A DNA stretch of 64,000 bases from contig NZ_CP009282.1 in the NCBI RefSeq assembly GCF_000758605.1, forward strand, positions 5,518,001-5,582,000. Reading direction: 5' to 3'. Numbering within the stretch: position 1 is the stretch's first letter; each line of letters begins with the position of its first letter. The notes beneath the pieces were generated by a model that saw nothing but the letters and a program-made list of their open reading frames with translations, was not told the DNA's origin and ran no database searches. Positions 24,806 through 33,684 of the stretch are shown here, piece after piece. This DNA is from Paenibacillus sp. FSL R5-0912. Its GTDB lineage: Bacteria; Bacillota; Bacilli; Paenibacillales; Paenibacillaceae. The position numbers and the translations under genes are program-made.

Positions 24806-26368
24806 CTACGGAGAGCCTTCCCTGAACTTGGCCGGAGTGACTCCATGATAATTACGAAAGGTCTGGATAAAGTAGGTCGAGCTTCTGTAGCCCAGCTTCT
24901 TATAGATATCGACGATCTTCATATTCGTTGTATTCAGCAGCTCGACAGCTTTGTCCATTCTCACCTGCGTGATGTACCGAATGAGACTCTGGCCCGTCTC
25001 CTTCTTGAACAAATAGCTCAGATAACTGGGGGTCAAATAGACCCTCTCCGCGATGCCCTCCAAAGAGAGGTCCTGATCGTATTCCTTGTCGATTACATCT
25101 GTAATGGTCCGGATCAGCTTGAGATTGGCGGCCTTCTTGGGGCTCGCTCCGCTGCCGGTTTCCATGAGGGACAGGATCGCAAACATATGATCCTTCAGAT
25201 CCTGAAGGGAAACGGTCTTATGAATTTGCTCCAAGTAATGATTCATTTCCACAGGCTCATGGTTTTTCTCTCTCGTCACCACCTTTTTCATAATTTCCGA
25301 ACAGATGAACTTGGTGTACAGGGACGAGAATTGCCCTTTGGTTCTCAGGTAGGTAAACAGCAGCTCTATACTGTATTTCGCACCGGTAAAATCGTTATAC
25401 TCCAGACACTGGTAGACCTTATCCAGAATCGGCTTCAATTCGATCTCATTGAAGCCCGCTTGCTCAAAGGGTTCATCGGCAAATAGAAGAGTATACTCAT
25501 CCATGAAAAATTTGAATTCCAGCATCTGCTCCATCTCGGTATAGGCCTCATACAACTGTTCCGGCTGATTCACCGCTCTCCCGATCACCAGACCCACATT
25601 CAGATCCAGGCTCCCGGCGGTGCTGCGGATGATCTGATCTCCAAGCATGCGCAGCGTCTCTTTGGGGATGGGGCGGGGGTGCTTGACGAACAGCATACTT
25701 TGATGCTCGCTCAAGTTCACATAATCGAAGGCGTAGCTGAGGTTATCGTGTAACAGCCTAATGAATTCATCATTGTGAATATCAAAAAACTTCCGGCGGC
25801 AATCCACCAGAATCATATGCAGCCAATGCTTGTGATGGACATATTCCAGCAGTTCCGGAGACATGCATGCCTCCGCATTTATTTTCACTCCGTTTAGAGA
25901 GTCCAGCAGCATTTTTTCCTTCTCATACAGAAGTCCCCGGTTATACCCCTCCACCAGCTGTTCGTTCCGCAATTTCTCTGCCGCTTTGTCTTCACAGGCC
26001 TGGATCGCCTCGCTTACCACACTGAGAAACTCCGGGATATGAACCGGCTTGAGCAAATAATTCGATATGTTGGTCCGCAAGGCTCTTCTCGCATATTCAA
26101 ACTCATGGTAAGCGCTGAAGATGATCATTTCAATATCCTGGCCCAGGCTGCTGACCTTCTCCGACAATTCCAGCCCGTCCATAAAGGGCATCTTGATATC
26201 TGTAATCAGAATATCGATCTTGTGCTTCCCAAGGATCTCCAGCGCAATCTCGCCATTCGCCGCAAGGAGTGTCTCCAGCTCCAGATGGTGTTCCTGTATT
26301 AATTGCTGAATGCCCTCTCTCTCAATGCGTTCGTCATCCACAATCAGAATACGGTACACAGCGCACAC
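24806..26368 (-). CDS. YesN-family AraC-type response regulator (second copy)
   Basis: 520 residues: receiver with VDDE, Asp57 in 'ILITDIKMPFMDG' and 'YLLKPVHIPEF'; C-terminal AraC helix-turn-helix ('LEGIAERVYLTPSYLSYLFKKE', 'IVDIYKKLGYRSSTYFIQTF'). It is a diverged paralogue of the regulator at 19065-20597. No histidine kinase gene lies next to it, so it may share the YesM-type kinase of this locus or work with one encoded elsewhere. The GH38-like gene upstream on the same strand is the nearest target candidate. Confidence 0.9.
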   Translation of the reverse strand: MCAVYRILIVDDERIEREGIQQLIQEHHLELETLLAANGEIALEILGKHKIDILITDIKMPFMDGLELSEKVSSLGQDIEMIIFSAYHEFEYARRALRTNISNYLLKPVHIPEFLSVVSEAIQACEDKAAEKLRNEQLVEGYNRGLLYEKEKMLLDSLNGVKINAEACMSPELLEYVHHKHWLHMILVDCRRKFFDIHNDEFIRLLHDNLSYAFDYVNLSEHQSMLFVKHPRPIPKETLRMLGDQIIRSTAGSLDLNVGLVIGRAVNQPEQLYEAYTEMEQMLEFKFFMDEYTLLFADEPFEQAGFNEIELKPILDKVYQCLEYNDFTGAKYSIELLFTYLRTKGQFSSLYTKFICSEIMKKVVTREKNHEPVEMNHYLEQIHKTVSLQDLKDHMFAILSLMETGSGASPKKAANLKLIRTITDVIDKEYDQDLSLEGIAERVYLTPSYLSYLFKKETGQSLIRYITQVRMDKAVELLNTTNMKIVDIYKKLGYRSSTYFIQTFRNYHGVTPAKFREGSP

Positions 26369-26394
26369 CTCCCTTTTTTACACAAGGCTCTCTT

Positions 26395-26604
26395 CTATAT
26401 AGAGTGAACTTGTATTTCTTCTGATCCGGGATTGCCGTGACTCCAGAGAATGTTTGGCCCTCCGGCCGCTGTTGTCCCCAGATTTCTCGATTTTAAACTG
26501 CTCTTCGCGGTGGAAATCCGGTGACAAAGGCGGACGCTGTCGCTCCTACAGTTCCAAAATTCTCCTCCGTCACTTTTCCCTGTCTGTATTTTTTCCAAGT
26601 TCAA
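26395..26604. repeat. Non-coding intergenic element, probably interspersed in related genomes
   Basis: This stretch between two genes has a frame of 69 codons on the minus strand but no ribosome site and an unlikely protein. The sequence around 'TTCCACCGCGAAGAGC' and 'GGGACAACAGCGGCCGGAGG' (minus strand) looks like an intergenic element that I recall as repeated in Paenibacillus genomes, where it yields many small spurious hypothetical proteins. The copy number was not checked. Confidence 0.45.
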
Positions 26605-26634
26605 TCTATATTGCTTGAAGCCTATTAACTAGAC

Positions 26635-26669
26635 AAAAAAAGGGCTTCTCTATTAAAGATTCAGCCCTT
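26635..26669 (-). terminator. Intrinsic terminator after the GH38-like gene
   Basis: Minus strand arms AAGGGCT and AGCCCT with a 16-base loop, followed by seven T residues, starting about 18 bases after the stop at 26687. Confidence 0.8.
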
Positions 26670-26686
26670 CTTATGCCCGCCGGAAT

Positions 26687-29131
26687 TTATGTGGTTCTGA
26701 ATGCAACCGTGCCTGCATTGGCACTGTGGCACAACTGAATAGCTTGTTCTGCCGTATCTGCTTCGCTTCCCCATTGCAGCATATACCGGAATTCGTAGAA
26801 TCCCCCGAGGGTCGCCTTGAAGTTCGTCTCCCAATAATTGGTCAGCACCCAGGCATACAATGAGGTATGGGCGTTCTCTTCTTGTTGGCCCTGCACGAGT
26901 CTTGGGCCATATTCCAAAGGTCCGGTCTGCATCAGCGGCGTATCCGGGGTCGCAATGGACAGCCCGCCATGAGGGGATATAACCGCAAGCCCTTCCTGAA
27001 TACAATAGAAATCTGTACAGGTGCCCGGGATCTGATCCACTCCCGGCCTTAGGACAGCCCCGGCCTTCTCGAACCACAGTTCACTGCTGCCGCCTGCACT
27101 AAAGGGGAGGGCGACGTACACATTCTCCGGGTCCCACACACTATCCTTATGGATGCGGACGGAGACATCGACTCTCTTCCGGTCCTTGAACACCTTCAGG
27201 AATAATGAATAGTGGCTCATTCCTTGAACCTGATATTTCAATTCAATGATGCCATATACCGGTCCATTCGTTATTTCCTTCACACCTGAGAGGACACCCT
27301 CAGAACGCTGAACATTCATGCCTTTACGGTTCCTGCCCATGATTCTCCGCACGGTCATCTGGTCGTCTCCGCCGCCGGGGGTCACTTCATACACCGGTGT
27401 GAAGGCTCCGTGCGTCTGACGGGGATCAATGAATTCCTGGCCGGTTTGCTTATCTATCCAGGAGACGATGCCTTCACCGGCTCTCCACGCAATACGTACG
27501 CAAGGCGATTCAATATGATTCTCCGTGATGAACAGCCGTGGGGTCTCCTCTTGCACAGGAGGGTAGATATCCCGTATATCATGAATCCGGTCGGCTCCCC
27601 GCAAGCGGGTGCTGCTTGTCGTCACCGGGACGGTCTTCGAGGCTTCCCGGATACGGAACCGCTTCTCTTCCTTCGCGCCAAGCTTGACCATGACCGCAAT
27701 CTGGTATCCTCTGCTTACCTTCTCCTGCTGATGGCTGACCACTTCTCCGCTCTGCTCATCGACCACCTCGAGCCCCTGCCGGAAATAATCCGCTTCCCAC
27801 TGCTCCTCCAGATAGAAATGAGCCAGATCCTCTACGGGGTAATCGAAGGAATTGATTACTTTATAGGTGAATGCCCGGTCTGCCCGTAGCAGCACATCGC
27901 CCCGCGCCTTCAGAACCGCATCCAGCGAGGCATGAACCAGTCTGCTGGCATTGGCGGCATACGCCTCTTTGCGGACTGCCAGCTCCTGCACCATGATGTG
28001 CCAGGGCTCCGAGATGGAGGAGTGATATCCCCAGGTATGCTCGGCATACATCATTAACTGCTGCTCTGCCTGGGCAATATCGCTTGATGCCGCCATCTTG
28101 CGCTCCGGGTCCAGCCGCTTAACTACGTCCAGGGTTCGCTGGGCATTCCTGAAGATCTGGGTGTGCATCGCGGTCGAAGCCACGCCATCGGACCACCAGT
28201 CCGGCCAGTCACCGCTATAGACAGGAATCTCGGCCTCCTGCTGCCGCAACCGCTCGAAGTACCGGTTAAGCGTTGTCATTTCAAGCTCTACATGGTCCCC
28301 GTGCTTCTGATTCCATTCCTTGATGAAGGTCATGATTCTTGGATTTGGCGCCGAGTTATCCCGCAGCAGCCCCATGACATTCACCAATACAAAATCGTAT
28401 GGATACTGCTCCTTCTCCAGCTGATCCAGATAGCGGGCAATCCGGGTCTCGGCCAGCTTCCAGTGATCTTTAGAGATCCCCCATACCGGGTCTTCGTCTT
28501 TGATGGTATAAGATAATGCCCCATCCGGATTGATCCCCAGATCATTCCCCATCATGTAATGCTCGCCGCTCCATACCAGCAGGCGGTTGCCTTTGGGTGT
28601 CTCCCAATAAAAGGGGAATTGCTTGCGCCCGATGGCAAACATCCCGTGATGTGTGTGGATACTGGACAGCAAATTCTCGACTCCTGCGTCTGCCAAAGCC
28701 TGTGCATAACCCCAGCTGTATCCATTAATATCTGCGGTCATGGCCGACTTCACCTGAAGCCCCAGCGGCCGGGCGAATTGCCCTGCCCGTGCAAGCATAC
28801 TGCCCAGCAGCTCAAAATTGATCAGTTCCGTCATATTCAAGTAGGTGCCCGATAACTCGATATCCCCGCGTCTGAGCGCGGCTGCAAATTGTTCCTTCTC
28901 TGCTTCCGTGGCTTCCTCCAGAAACTTCTCCACGGCCCAGAAGGTTTCGCAGGTCCACTTAAAGCCCGCCCATTCTTTGCGGGCCTCCGTATGAGAAGCC
29001 TCGCATATAGCAACAGCCTGCCGGATAAAATCTACGTGATACTGCTCTATCTTCTCCTGCCGCTCGGTGTAACCAATATCCGTATGGGAATGATGAATAA
29101 CAAATATTTTCCATTTTTTCTTGTTGTTCAT
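26687..29131 (-). CDS. Glycoside hydrolase family 38-like protein (alpha-mannosidase-like)
   Basis: About 814 residues from the ATG at 29131, chosen because GGAG lies eight bases upstream. The N-terminus 'IFVIHHSHTDIGYTERQEKI' carries the His-x-Asp zinc motif of GH38, 'MTADINGYSWGYAQALADAG' fits the nucleophile region, and a helical middle domain leads to beta-sandwich domains with 'FYEFRYMLQWGS' at the end. No signal peptide, so it acts in the cytoplasm on imported oligosaccharides. It resembles the DUF5054-type branch, whose substrate I cannot confirm. With the isomerase and ROK genes nearby, release of mannose from mannosides is the natural guess. Confidence 0.75.
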   Translation of the reverse strand: MNNKKKWKIFVIHHSHTDIGYTERQEKIEQYHVDFIRQAVAICEASHTEARKEWAGFKWTCETFWAVEKFLEEATEAEKEQFAAALRRGDIELSGTYLNMTELINFELLGSMLARAGQFARPLGLQVKSAMTADINGYSWGYAQALADAGVENLLSSIHTHHGMFAIGRKQFPFYWETPKGNRLLVWSGEHYMMGNDLGINPDGALSYTIKDEDPVWGISKDHWKLAETRIARYLDQLEKEQYPYDFVLVNVMGLLRDNSAPNPRIMTFIKEWNQKHGDHVELEMTTLNRYFERLRQQEAEIPVYSGDWPDWWSDGVASTAMHTQIFRNAQRTLDVVKRLDPERKMAASSDIAQAEQQLMMYAEHTWGYHSSISEPWHIMVQELAVRKEAYAANASRLVHASLDAVLKARGDVLLRADRAFTYKVINSFDYPVEDLAHFYLEEQWEADYFRQGLEVVDEQSGEVVSHQQEKVSRGYQIAVMVKLGAKEEKRFRIREASKTVPVTTSSTRLRGADRIHDIRDIYPPVQEETPRLFITENHIESPCVRIAWRAGEGIVSWIDKQTGQEFIDPRQTHGAFTPVYEVTPGGGDDQMTVRRIMGRNRKGMNVQRSEGVLSGVKEITNGPVYGIIELKYQVQGMSHYSLFLKVFKDRKRVDVSVRIHKDSVWDPENVYVALPFSAGGSSELWFEKAGAVLRPGVDQIPGTCTDFYCIQEGLAVISPHGGLSIATPDTPLMQTGPLEYGPRLVQGQQEENAHTSLYAWVLTNYWETNFKATLGGFYEFRYMLQWGSEADTAEQAIQLCHSANAGTVAFRTT

Positions 29132-29226
29132 TGTAGATTCTCCATTCAATATGGCATGTATTTTTTACATTTTTATTATAGCTACCAGGCTAAATCCAAA
29201 GATATATTACATTCTTTTGAATCATG

Positions 29227-30744
29227 TCAGTTTTTTGTGGCGTGGGTTACAGCTGGCCCCCATACCTCAAGCTCAAAAATCCGAGCCTGAAAATCATTCT
29301 GGGCCGGATAAGTGATATATAGCCTGATGTATCTGAACGAACAGCCGTCAGCCTCATGCGCGGTTAAGACAGACTCATTATTCCGTACAGCCGCTATTTG
29401 CTCCCATTGCTCCTTGTCGTTGCTGCCCTGAAGCTCATAATCCATCGTGATATAGCCGGGGGCAGGCGAATGCCTGATCACAAATCTCAGAAGTTCTCTC
29501 TGCTTCAGCAGATCCAGCATCAGCCAATGGACTGGCTGGGATTTGTCTGAATGCCAGGAATCCGTGATCCAATTCTCCCGCCTGCCATTTACGGCTTGGC
29601 TTGCTCTACATACGGTTTCCGGATCAGGGCTATACTCACTATCTGCCGATACCTCGGCGCAAGCCGCATAGTTAATTAAAGCCTGTGCGGCATTGCCAAG
29701 AACCTGCTGATTATGGTGCTGTGAGTGATGTAGGATCAGTTCCTCCAATAGAGAGAACAACTCCGTATCCAGTTGTCTAATCTCCTCTGTAAGCTGAAGA
29801 ATTCTATCCGGCGGCATCAGCTTCCGTCTCAGCGTATCCGCATGGAGACTGGAGATCAGATGGTATCTGAATTTGATATATTGATCCCGGAACCCGCCGA
29901 ATATCTGCCCCCATTCTTCATGAGCGGATACCCAGGGCAGCGCCTTCTCGAAGATATCAAACATAATGATCGCCGAGCCGTGATAACTCCTGCGCATGCC
30001 TTCAAATTCAACCGCAATGGCATTTGCATCATTAAGCCCCTCCATAAGAGAGACATTGTCATTGAACCGTTCCACAGATTCTATTAAATGGCTGGAACGG
30101 TTCTTATAGCACTGTGCGAAATCCTCAACCAGCTCCAGATAGCTGTGAACCTCCGATTCGCCTATTTTCGCTACGCTAAACAGCTTGTTATAACAATAAT
30201 TCCTGATTTCCTTGAAAGAAGCATTGGATTTATTCCAGATATCCGCTATCATCTCCTCGGTCAGCTGCAGCTTGAAAAAAGGCTCCCCCTTCATCACATT
30301 CAAGGTTACCTCTTTGTTCAGCTGATTCTCCCGGATCACGATCAGCCTTCTGGCTGAATCATATTCCGTGATTAACACGGCATGATCATCAATGACCGTC
30401 CCGTATTGGCTCAAAAAAAACAGATAGTTGTAGTTGGCAATCATCACGACCGGGCACTGCTGATCAATGTTCATGTGAATCACAGACAGCAGCCCAGCAG
30501 CATCCAGAACCTCAGTTACCTTAAGGGTCAAGCCCAGCTTGTTAAGAATGCTGCGTCTGGAGGCCACCCAGTCCCCGCCCGCTGCCTCTCCCCAATTCAT
30601 CATGATGGCATACAGGAAGGTATAGTAGAAATAGTTCTCATACTGATGAAAGCCTGCGGCACCTGCCATGGGCAAATCCACACAATTGGAGTGCATGGTC
30701 CGGTAGCCCTCGCTGAAATAGTCCATCTCCAGGGCTACTAACAT
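29227..30744 (-). CDS. BtrH-like acyltransferase/peptidase-fold protein fused to a discoidin-like domain
   Basis: 505 residues. Residues 1-150 match the fold of the second protein of this type in the operon (35586-36473): compare 'PVVMIANYNYLFFLSQYG' and 'DDHAVLITEYDSARRLIVIREN' with its 'MYLLPVDAHYVPYMKEFYG' and 'MLHYVLAEA'. The middle is helical. The C-terminal 140 residues look like an F5/8 type C (discoidin) domain: 'ASQAVNGRRENWITDSWHSD', 'WLMLDLLKQREL', 'YELQGSNDKEQWEQI', 'RYIRLYITYPA', 'ARIFELEVWG'. The position of the catalytic Cys in BtrH-like proteins seems to be Asn here (QYENYF versus PYDCLL); Cys21 is an alternative. Overlaps the carrier protein gene by 7 bases. In butirosin synthesis BtrH moves an acyl group from a carrier protein to the aminoglycoside. 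Confidence 0.65.
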   Translation of the reverse strand: MLVALEMDYFSEGYRTMHSNCVDLPMAGAAGFHQYENYFYYTFLYAIMMNWGEAAGGDWVASRRSILNKLGLTLKVTEVLDAAGLLSVIHMNIDQQCPVVMIANYNYLFFLSQYGTVIDDHAVLITEYDSARRLIVIRENQLNKEVTLNVMKGEPFFKLQLTEEMIADIWNKSNASFKEIRNYCYNKLFSVAKIGESEVHSYLELVEDFAQCYKNRSSHLIESVERFNDNVSLMEGLNDANAIAVEFEGMRRSYHGSAIIMFDIFEKALPWVSAHEEWGQIFGGFRDQYIKFRYHLISSLHADTLRRKLMPPDRILQLTEEIRQLDTELFSLLEELILHHSQHHNQQVLGNAAQALINYAACAEVSADSEYSPDPETVCRASQAVNGRRENWITDSWHSDKSQPVHWLMLDLLKQRELLRFVIRHSPAPGYITMDYELQGSNDKEQWEQIAAVRNNESVLTAHEADGCSFRYIRLYITYPAQNDFQARIFELEVWGPAVTHATKN

Positions 30745-30989
30745 ACAAGATCCTGTGAATCAATATATTCTCTCCACTTCTGAAGACTGTATAGTTTATC
30801 TATATCGAGAAATTCCGGGCTCACCTCTATTGAGAAATGCTCTTCCAGGACCACCGCAAAATGAATAAACAACAAAGAATCCATGCCATAACCTCGCAAA
30901 TCCGCGTCCATACCTGCATTCTTCAGGTGGGGAGAACCGCCGGGCAATTGAGCGAGTAGCTTACGAATCTCCTGTTCTCTGTCATCCAT
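30738..30989 (-). CDS. Acyl/peptidyl carrier protein
   Basis: 83 residues with the phosphopantetheine attachment motif 'GYGMDSLLFIHF' (Ser38), an acidic helical protein of normal carrier-protein size. Overlaps the Gfo/Idh gene by 8 bases and the BtrH-like gene by 7 bases, so the three are translationally coupled. The substrate tethered to it is unknown; placement next to a BtrH-like gene suggests it is the donor for that enzyme. Confidence 0.85.
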   Translation of the reverse strand: MDDREQEIRKLLAQLPGGSPHLKNAGMDADLRGYGMDSLLFIHFAVVLEEHFSIEVSPEFLDIDKLYSLQKWREYIDSQDLVC

Positions 30990-32040
30990 AATTCACAGCC
31001 TCCCCGTCCGGTCTATCTTCCAGGGTAGGCTGCCCAGCATGCTTTTTCCTGGCAATCTCATAGATGGCGTTCATAGTTGCCACCCGTTCATAGGATTCGG
31101 ATAAGGGGATATTCTCTCTGGTGCCCCCAAGAACCTCTGCCAAGAACCGGAGCTGGTTCACATAGTAATTCTGCGGAGAGTATACAAGCTTGTCTGTTGT
31201 TCCTTCTTCCGTATGTTCAACCTGAATGATGATCTTGTAATCCCCATAGCAAGGCTTAAAAAAGCCGCTGATCCTTACCCTAGCCCGCTCAAACTCCAGC
31301 CAGTGGGTGGCATTGTTCGGCATTTCAAAGGAACCCAGGAACTCTGCCTCGACGCCCCCCTCATATTGCAGCGCCGCATGAAAGGTCCAGTCGCATTGAT
31401 TGATGCCGGAGAATGTCGAGAATCCGTCCAGTGTCTGCGGCTTCAAGCCGATAATCTTTTGGATAAACTGCAGCCAGTACGAGCATTCGTCGATGAAGCA
31501 GCCACCGCCGTACTCAGGCTTGAACCGGTAATTATCCGCGCTGTAGTTGCTTTGCAGAATTTCAAAGGAGATCCGGGTTTTGATTTTTTTCAATTTGCCG
31601 TAGGTTTCAGCTGTAATCATGTCCGTTATATCCTGCTGCCACGAATGATGCTGCACCATTAGCGCTTCAAGGACATGCACACCCTGTTCCCTGGCCCGTT
31701 CATTGATGAACAGAACCTCATCGGCAAGCAAGGCTATCGGTTTTTCAATCAAGACATGCTTGCCAGCCTCAATCGCCCTCAGCGTCCATTCCTTATGCAG
31801 GAAATTGGATAACGGAATATAGACCACATCAATGTCCGCCGACGCCAGCAGCTTATCGTAGCTTTCAAAAACATGCGGAATCTGATGCTTCAGCGCATAG
31901 GCTGCAGACCGGTCCAAATCACGCGACGCTACACCATACGTTACAAATTGATCAAGCTCCCTGACCGGGTTAATGATCGAGAACGGAGCGATTGTGGAGC
32001 AGCCCAAAATACCAATCCGATATGGCTTCTGAGTATTCAT
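30982..32040 (-). CDS. Gfo/Idh/MocA-family oxidoreductase
   Basis: 352 residues. N-terminal Rossmann domain ('RIGILGCSTIAPFSIINPV') and the family motif 'HVLIEKPIALLADEV' with the catalytic Lys; C-terminal alpha/beta domain ('GGGCFIDECSYWLQFIQKI'). NAD(P)-dependent oxidation or reduction of a sugar or cyclitol hydroxyl is the usual activity. Sits between the exporter genes and the carrier protein gene in the biosynthetic operon, so it probably tailors a sugar-like part of the product. Confidence 0.88.
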   Translation of the reverse strand: MNTQKPYRIGILGCSTIAPFSIINPVRELDQFVTYGVASRDLDRSAAYALKHQIPHVFESYDKLLASADIDVVYIPLSNFLHKEWTLRAIEAGKHVLIEKPIALLADEVLFINERAREQGVHVLEALMVQHHSWQQDITDMITAETYGKLKKIKTRISFEILQSNYSADNYRFKPEYGGGCFIDECSYWLQFIQKIIGLKPQTLDGFSTFSGINQCDWTFHAALQYEGGVEAEFLGSFEMPNNATHWLEFERARVRISGFFKPCYGDYKIIIQVEHTEEGTTDKLVYSPQNYYVNQLRFLAEVLGGTRENIPLSESYERVATMNAIYEIARKKHAGQPTLEDRPDGEAVNYG

Positions 32041-32067
32041 ATCCTTACCTCCTGTGATTCCGGATAT

Positions 32068-32880
32068 CTAGCCGCCAGAGCTGTTGTAATTACGAATCGC
32101 TTTGGACCAGATCCATCTCGTGATTCCCAGCAACAGGATGGGAGACAGAATAGCCCAGAGGAAGAGGCCCGGATGTAACCGGTCCAGCACGAATAAGGGT
32201 GAGAAGTTAGTAATCAATAGAACAGGGACAACAAATATCCCTATTCGCTGTATCCATTTGGAGTAAATCATCATTGGCATGTTATTCAGCTCGAACAGGC
32301 CATTTGAGATGTCATTGACAGCAGCAATCTGAATAAACCAGAACGATAATAATTGCGGGATCAGGAACAAGGTGTAGGTCATGAGCAGCCCCAGTACAAG
32401 GAAGCAGATGAACCCGCCTATTGAAGCGGCATCAGCCGGAAGCCCCAGTCTTCTCCAGCCCACCACAACCATGGTCATGCCGCCCAGCACATTCGGAATC
32501 GCCAGACCAAAGTCCACATTCCGTAACGTCATCATAAATTGCAGGGAAATCGGCTTCGTTAACAAAATATCAAGTGACCCGGTTCTTACATGCTCCGGGA
32601 TCTGCACGAAGTTGATGGCAAACAGTCCCCAATATAACCCCGTCATCAAGGTGTAAGTGCCAATAAACAGCAATATCGCATCAATGGGCACTCCATCCAG
32701 CGTTAATCCCGCCTCATAGACAATAATCACATACAGGAATTTGGCGAACAGATAGGAGGTCTCCACCAGCAGGCCCATCAGGAAATTAACTCTATACTCC
32801 ATTTGGGACATCAGGGAATTTTTGATGAACAAGGTATATATGAAACCGTACTTCCGAAGTGATCTGAGCATCGGGTTCAC
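32068..32880 (-). CDS. ABC-2 type exporter permease (COG3694-like)
   Basis: 270 residues with about six membrane helices; 'IKNSLMSQMEYRVNFLMGLL', 'HVRTGSLDILLTKPISLQFM' and a C-terminal 'SPILLLGITRWIWSKAIRNYNSSGG' match the ABC-2 permeases that come in pairs with COG4587-type permeases. Start is GTG at 32880 directly after the stop of the partner gene, with GGGGG ahead. Likely exports the product of the operon. Confidence 0.85.
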   Translation of the reverse strand: MNPMLRSLRKYGFIYTLFIKNSLMSQMEYRVNFLMGLLVETSYLFAKFLYVIIVYEAGLTLDGVPIDAILLFIGTYTLMTGLYWGLFAINFVQIPEHVRTGSLDILLTKPISLQFMMTLRNVDFGLAIPNVLGGMTMVVVGWRRLGLPADAASIGGFICFLVLGLLMTYTLFLIPQLLSFWFIQIAAVNDISNGLFELNNMPMMIYSKWIQRIGIFVVPVLLITNFSPLFVLDRLHPGLFLWAILSPILLLGITRWIWSKAIRNYNSSGG

Positions 32881-33684
32881 TTAACCCCCTACGGCAATAT
32901 ATTTCTTGATCGCCACTTTCCAAATATAGCGCGTAAGCAACATAATGAGTCCAATCCATAGCAGTTGCAGCTCTATCACATGCAGCGCCTGAAGCAGGGT
33001 CAGCTTGCCGTTGATTACATTCACCGGCATGTAGATCGTATACTTGAACGGCAGGTAATCGAAGACAGCCAGCCATGTCGCCCCAAAAATATCGAGCGGG
33101 AAAATCCCGCCGCTAAATATCTGAATCAATAACGCTGTAACATGAAAAAAGTAAGAGACATCGGTTAACCAGAAGGCAATCGCGCTGACCGCGAATGAGA
33201 TCATGAAATTAAGCACAACCGCCAGCATAAGCACGACACCAAAAACCAGTATACGCGATACGCTGATTGGCGCCTTGAAGTAATAAACCATGAACAGCAC
33301 CACGCCCAGCAGCATGATTAACGTAATGGCAAACGAGAGGACCTTCCCCCCAAGGTAGACACATATTTTATAAGGAAAATAACCGACCGGCCGCACCAGA
33401 TATTTATTGAGCCCCCCGCTCTTGATATCATGGTTAATGTCATATTCCAGACCCGTAGCCACCAGCCGCGAGATCAGGGCAGCTACGATGGTATAGACGA
33501 TCATCTGGTGGTAAGTATAGCCATACAAGTTCATATTGGAGGCATGGCTATAGACCGCCTTCCACAGGAAGAGCTGGATGAAGATAGGGAAAAAGAGACT
33601 GGCAAAACCCATAAAAAAGTTAAAGCGGTATTCCATGGAGTTCTGGATTCCCAGCGAAAAGCTGACGGCAAATTTATTGTTCAT
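32881..33684 (-). CDS. ABC-2 type exporter permease (COG4587-like)
   Basis: 267 residues, about six membrane helices; 'QNSMEYRFNFFMGFASLFF' and 'DINHDIKSGGLNKYLVRPVGYF' parallel the second permease, as expected for a heterodimeric channel. The ATG overlaps the ATPase stop as ATGA. Confidence 0.85.
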   Translation of the reverse strand: MNNKFAVSFSLGIQNSMEYRFNFFMGFASLFFPIFIQLFLWKAVYSHASNMNLYGYTYHQMIVYTIVAALISRLVATGLEYDINHDIKSGGLNKYLVRPVGYFPYKICVYLGGKVLSFAITLIMLLGVVLFMVYYFKAPISVSRILVFGVVLMLAVVLNFMISFAVSAIAFWLTDVSYFFHVTALLIQIFSGGIFPLDIFGATWLAVFDYLPFKYTIYMPVNVINGKLTLLQALHVIELQLLWIGLIMLLTRYIWKVAIKKYIAVGG

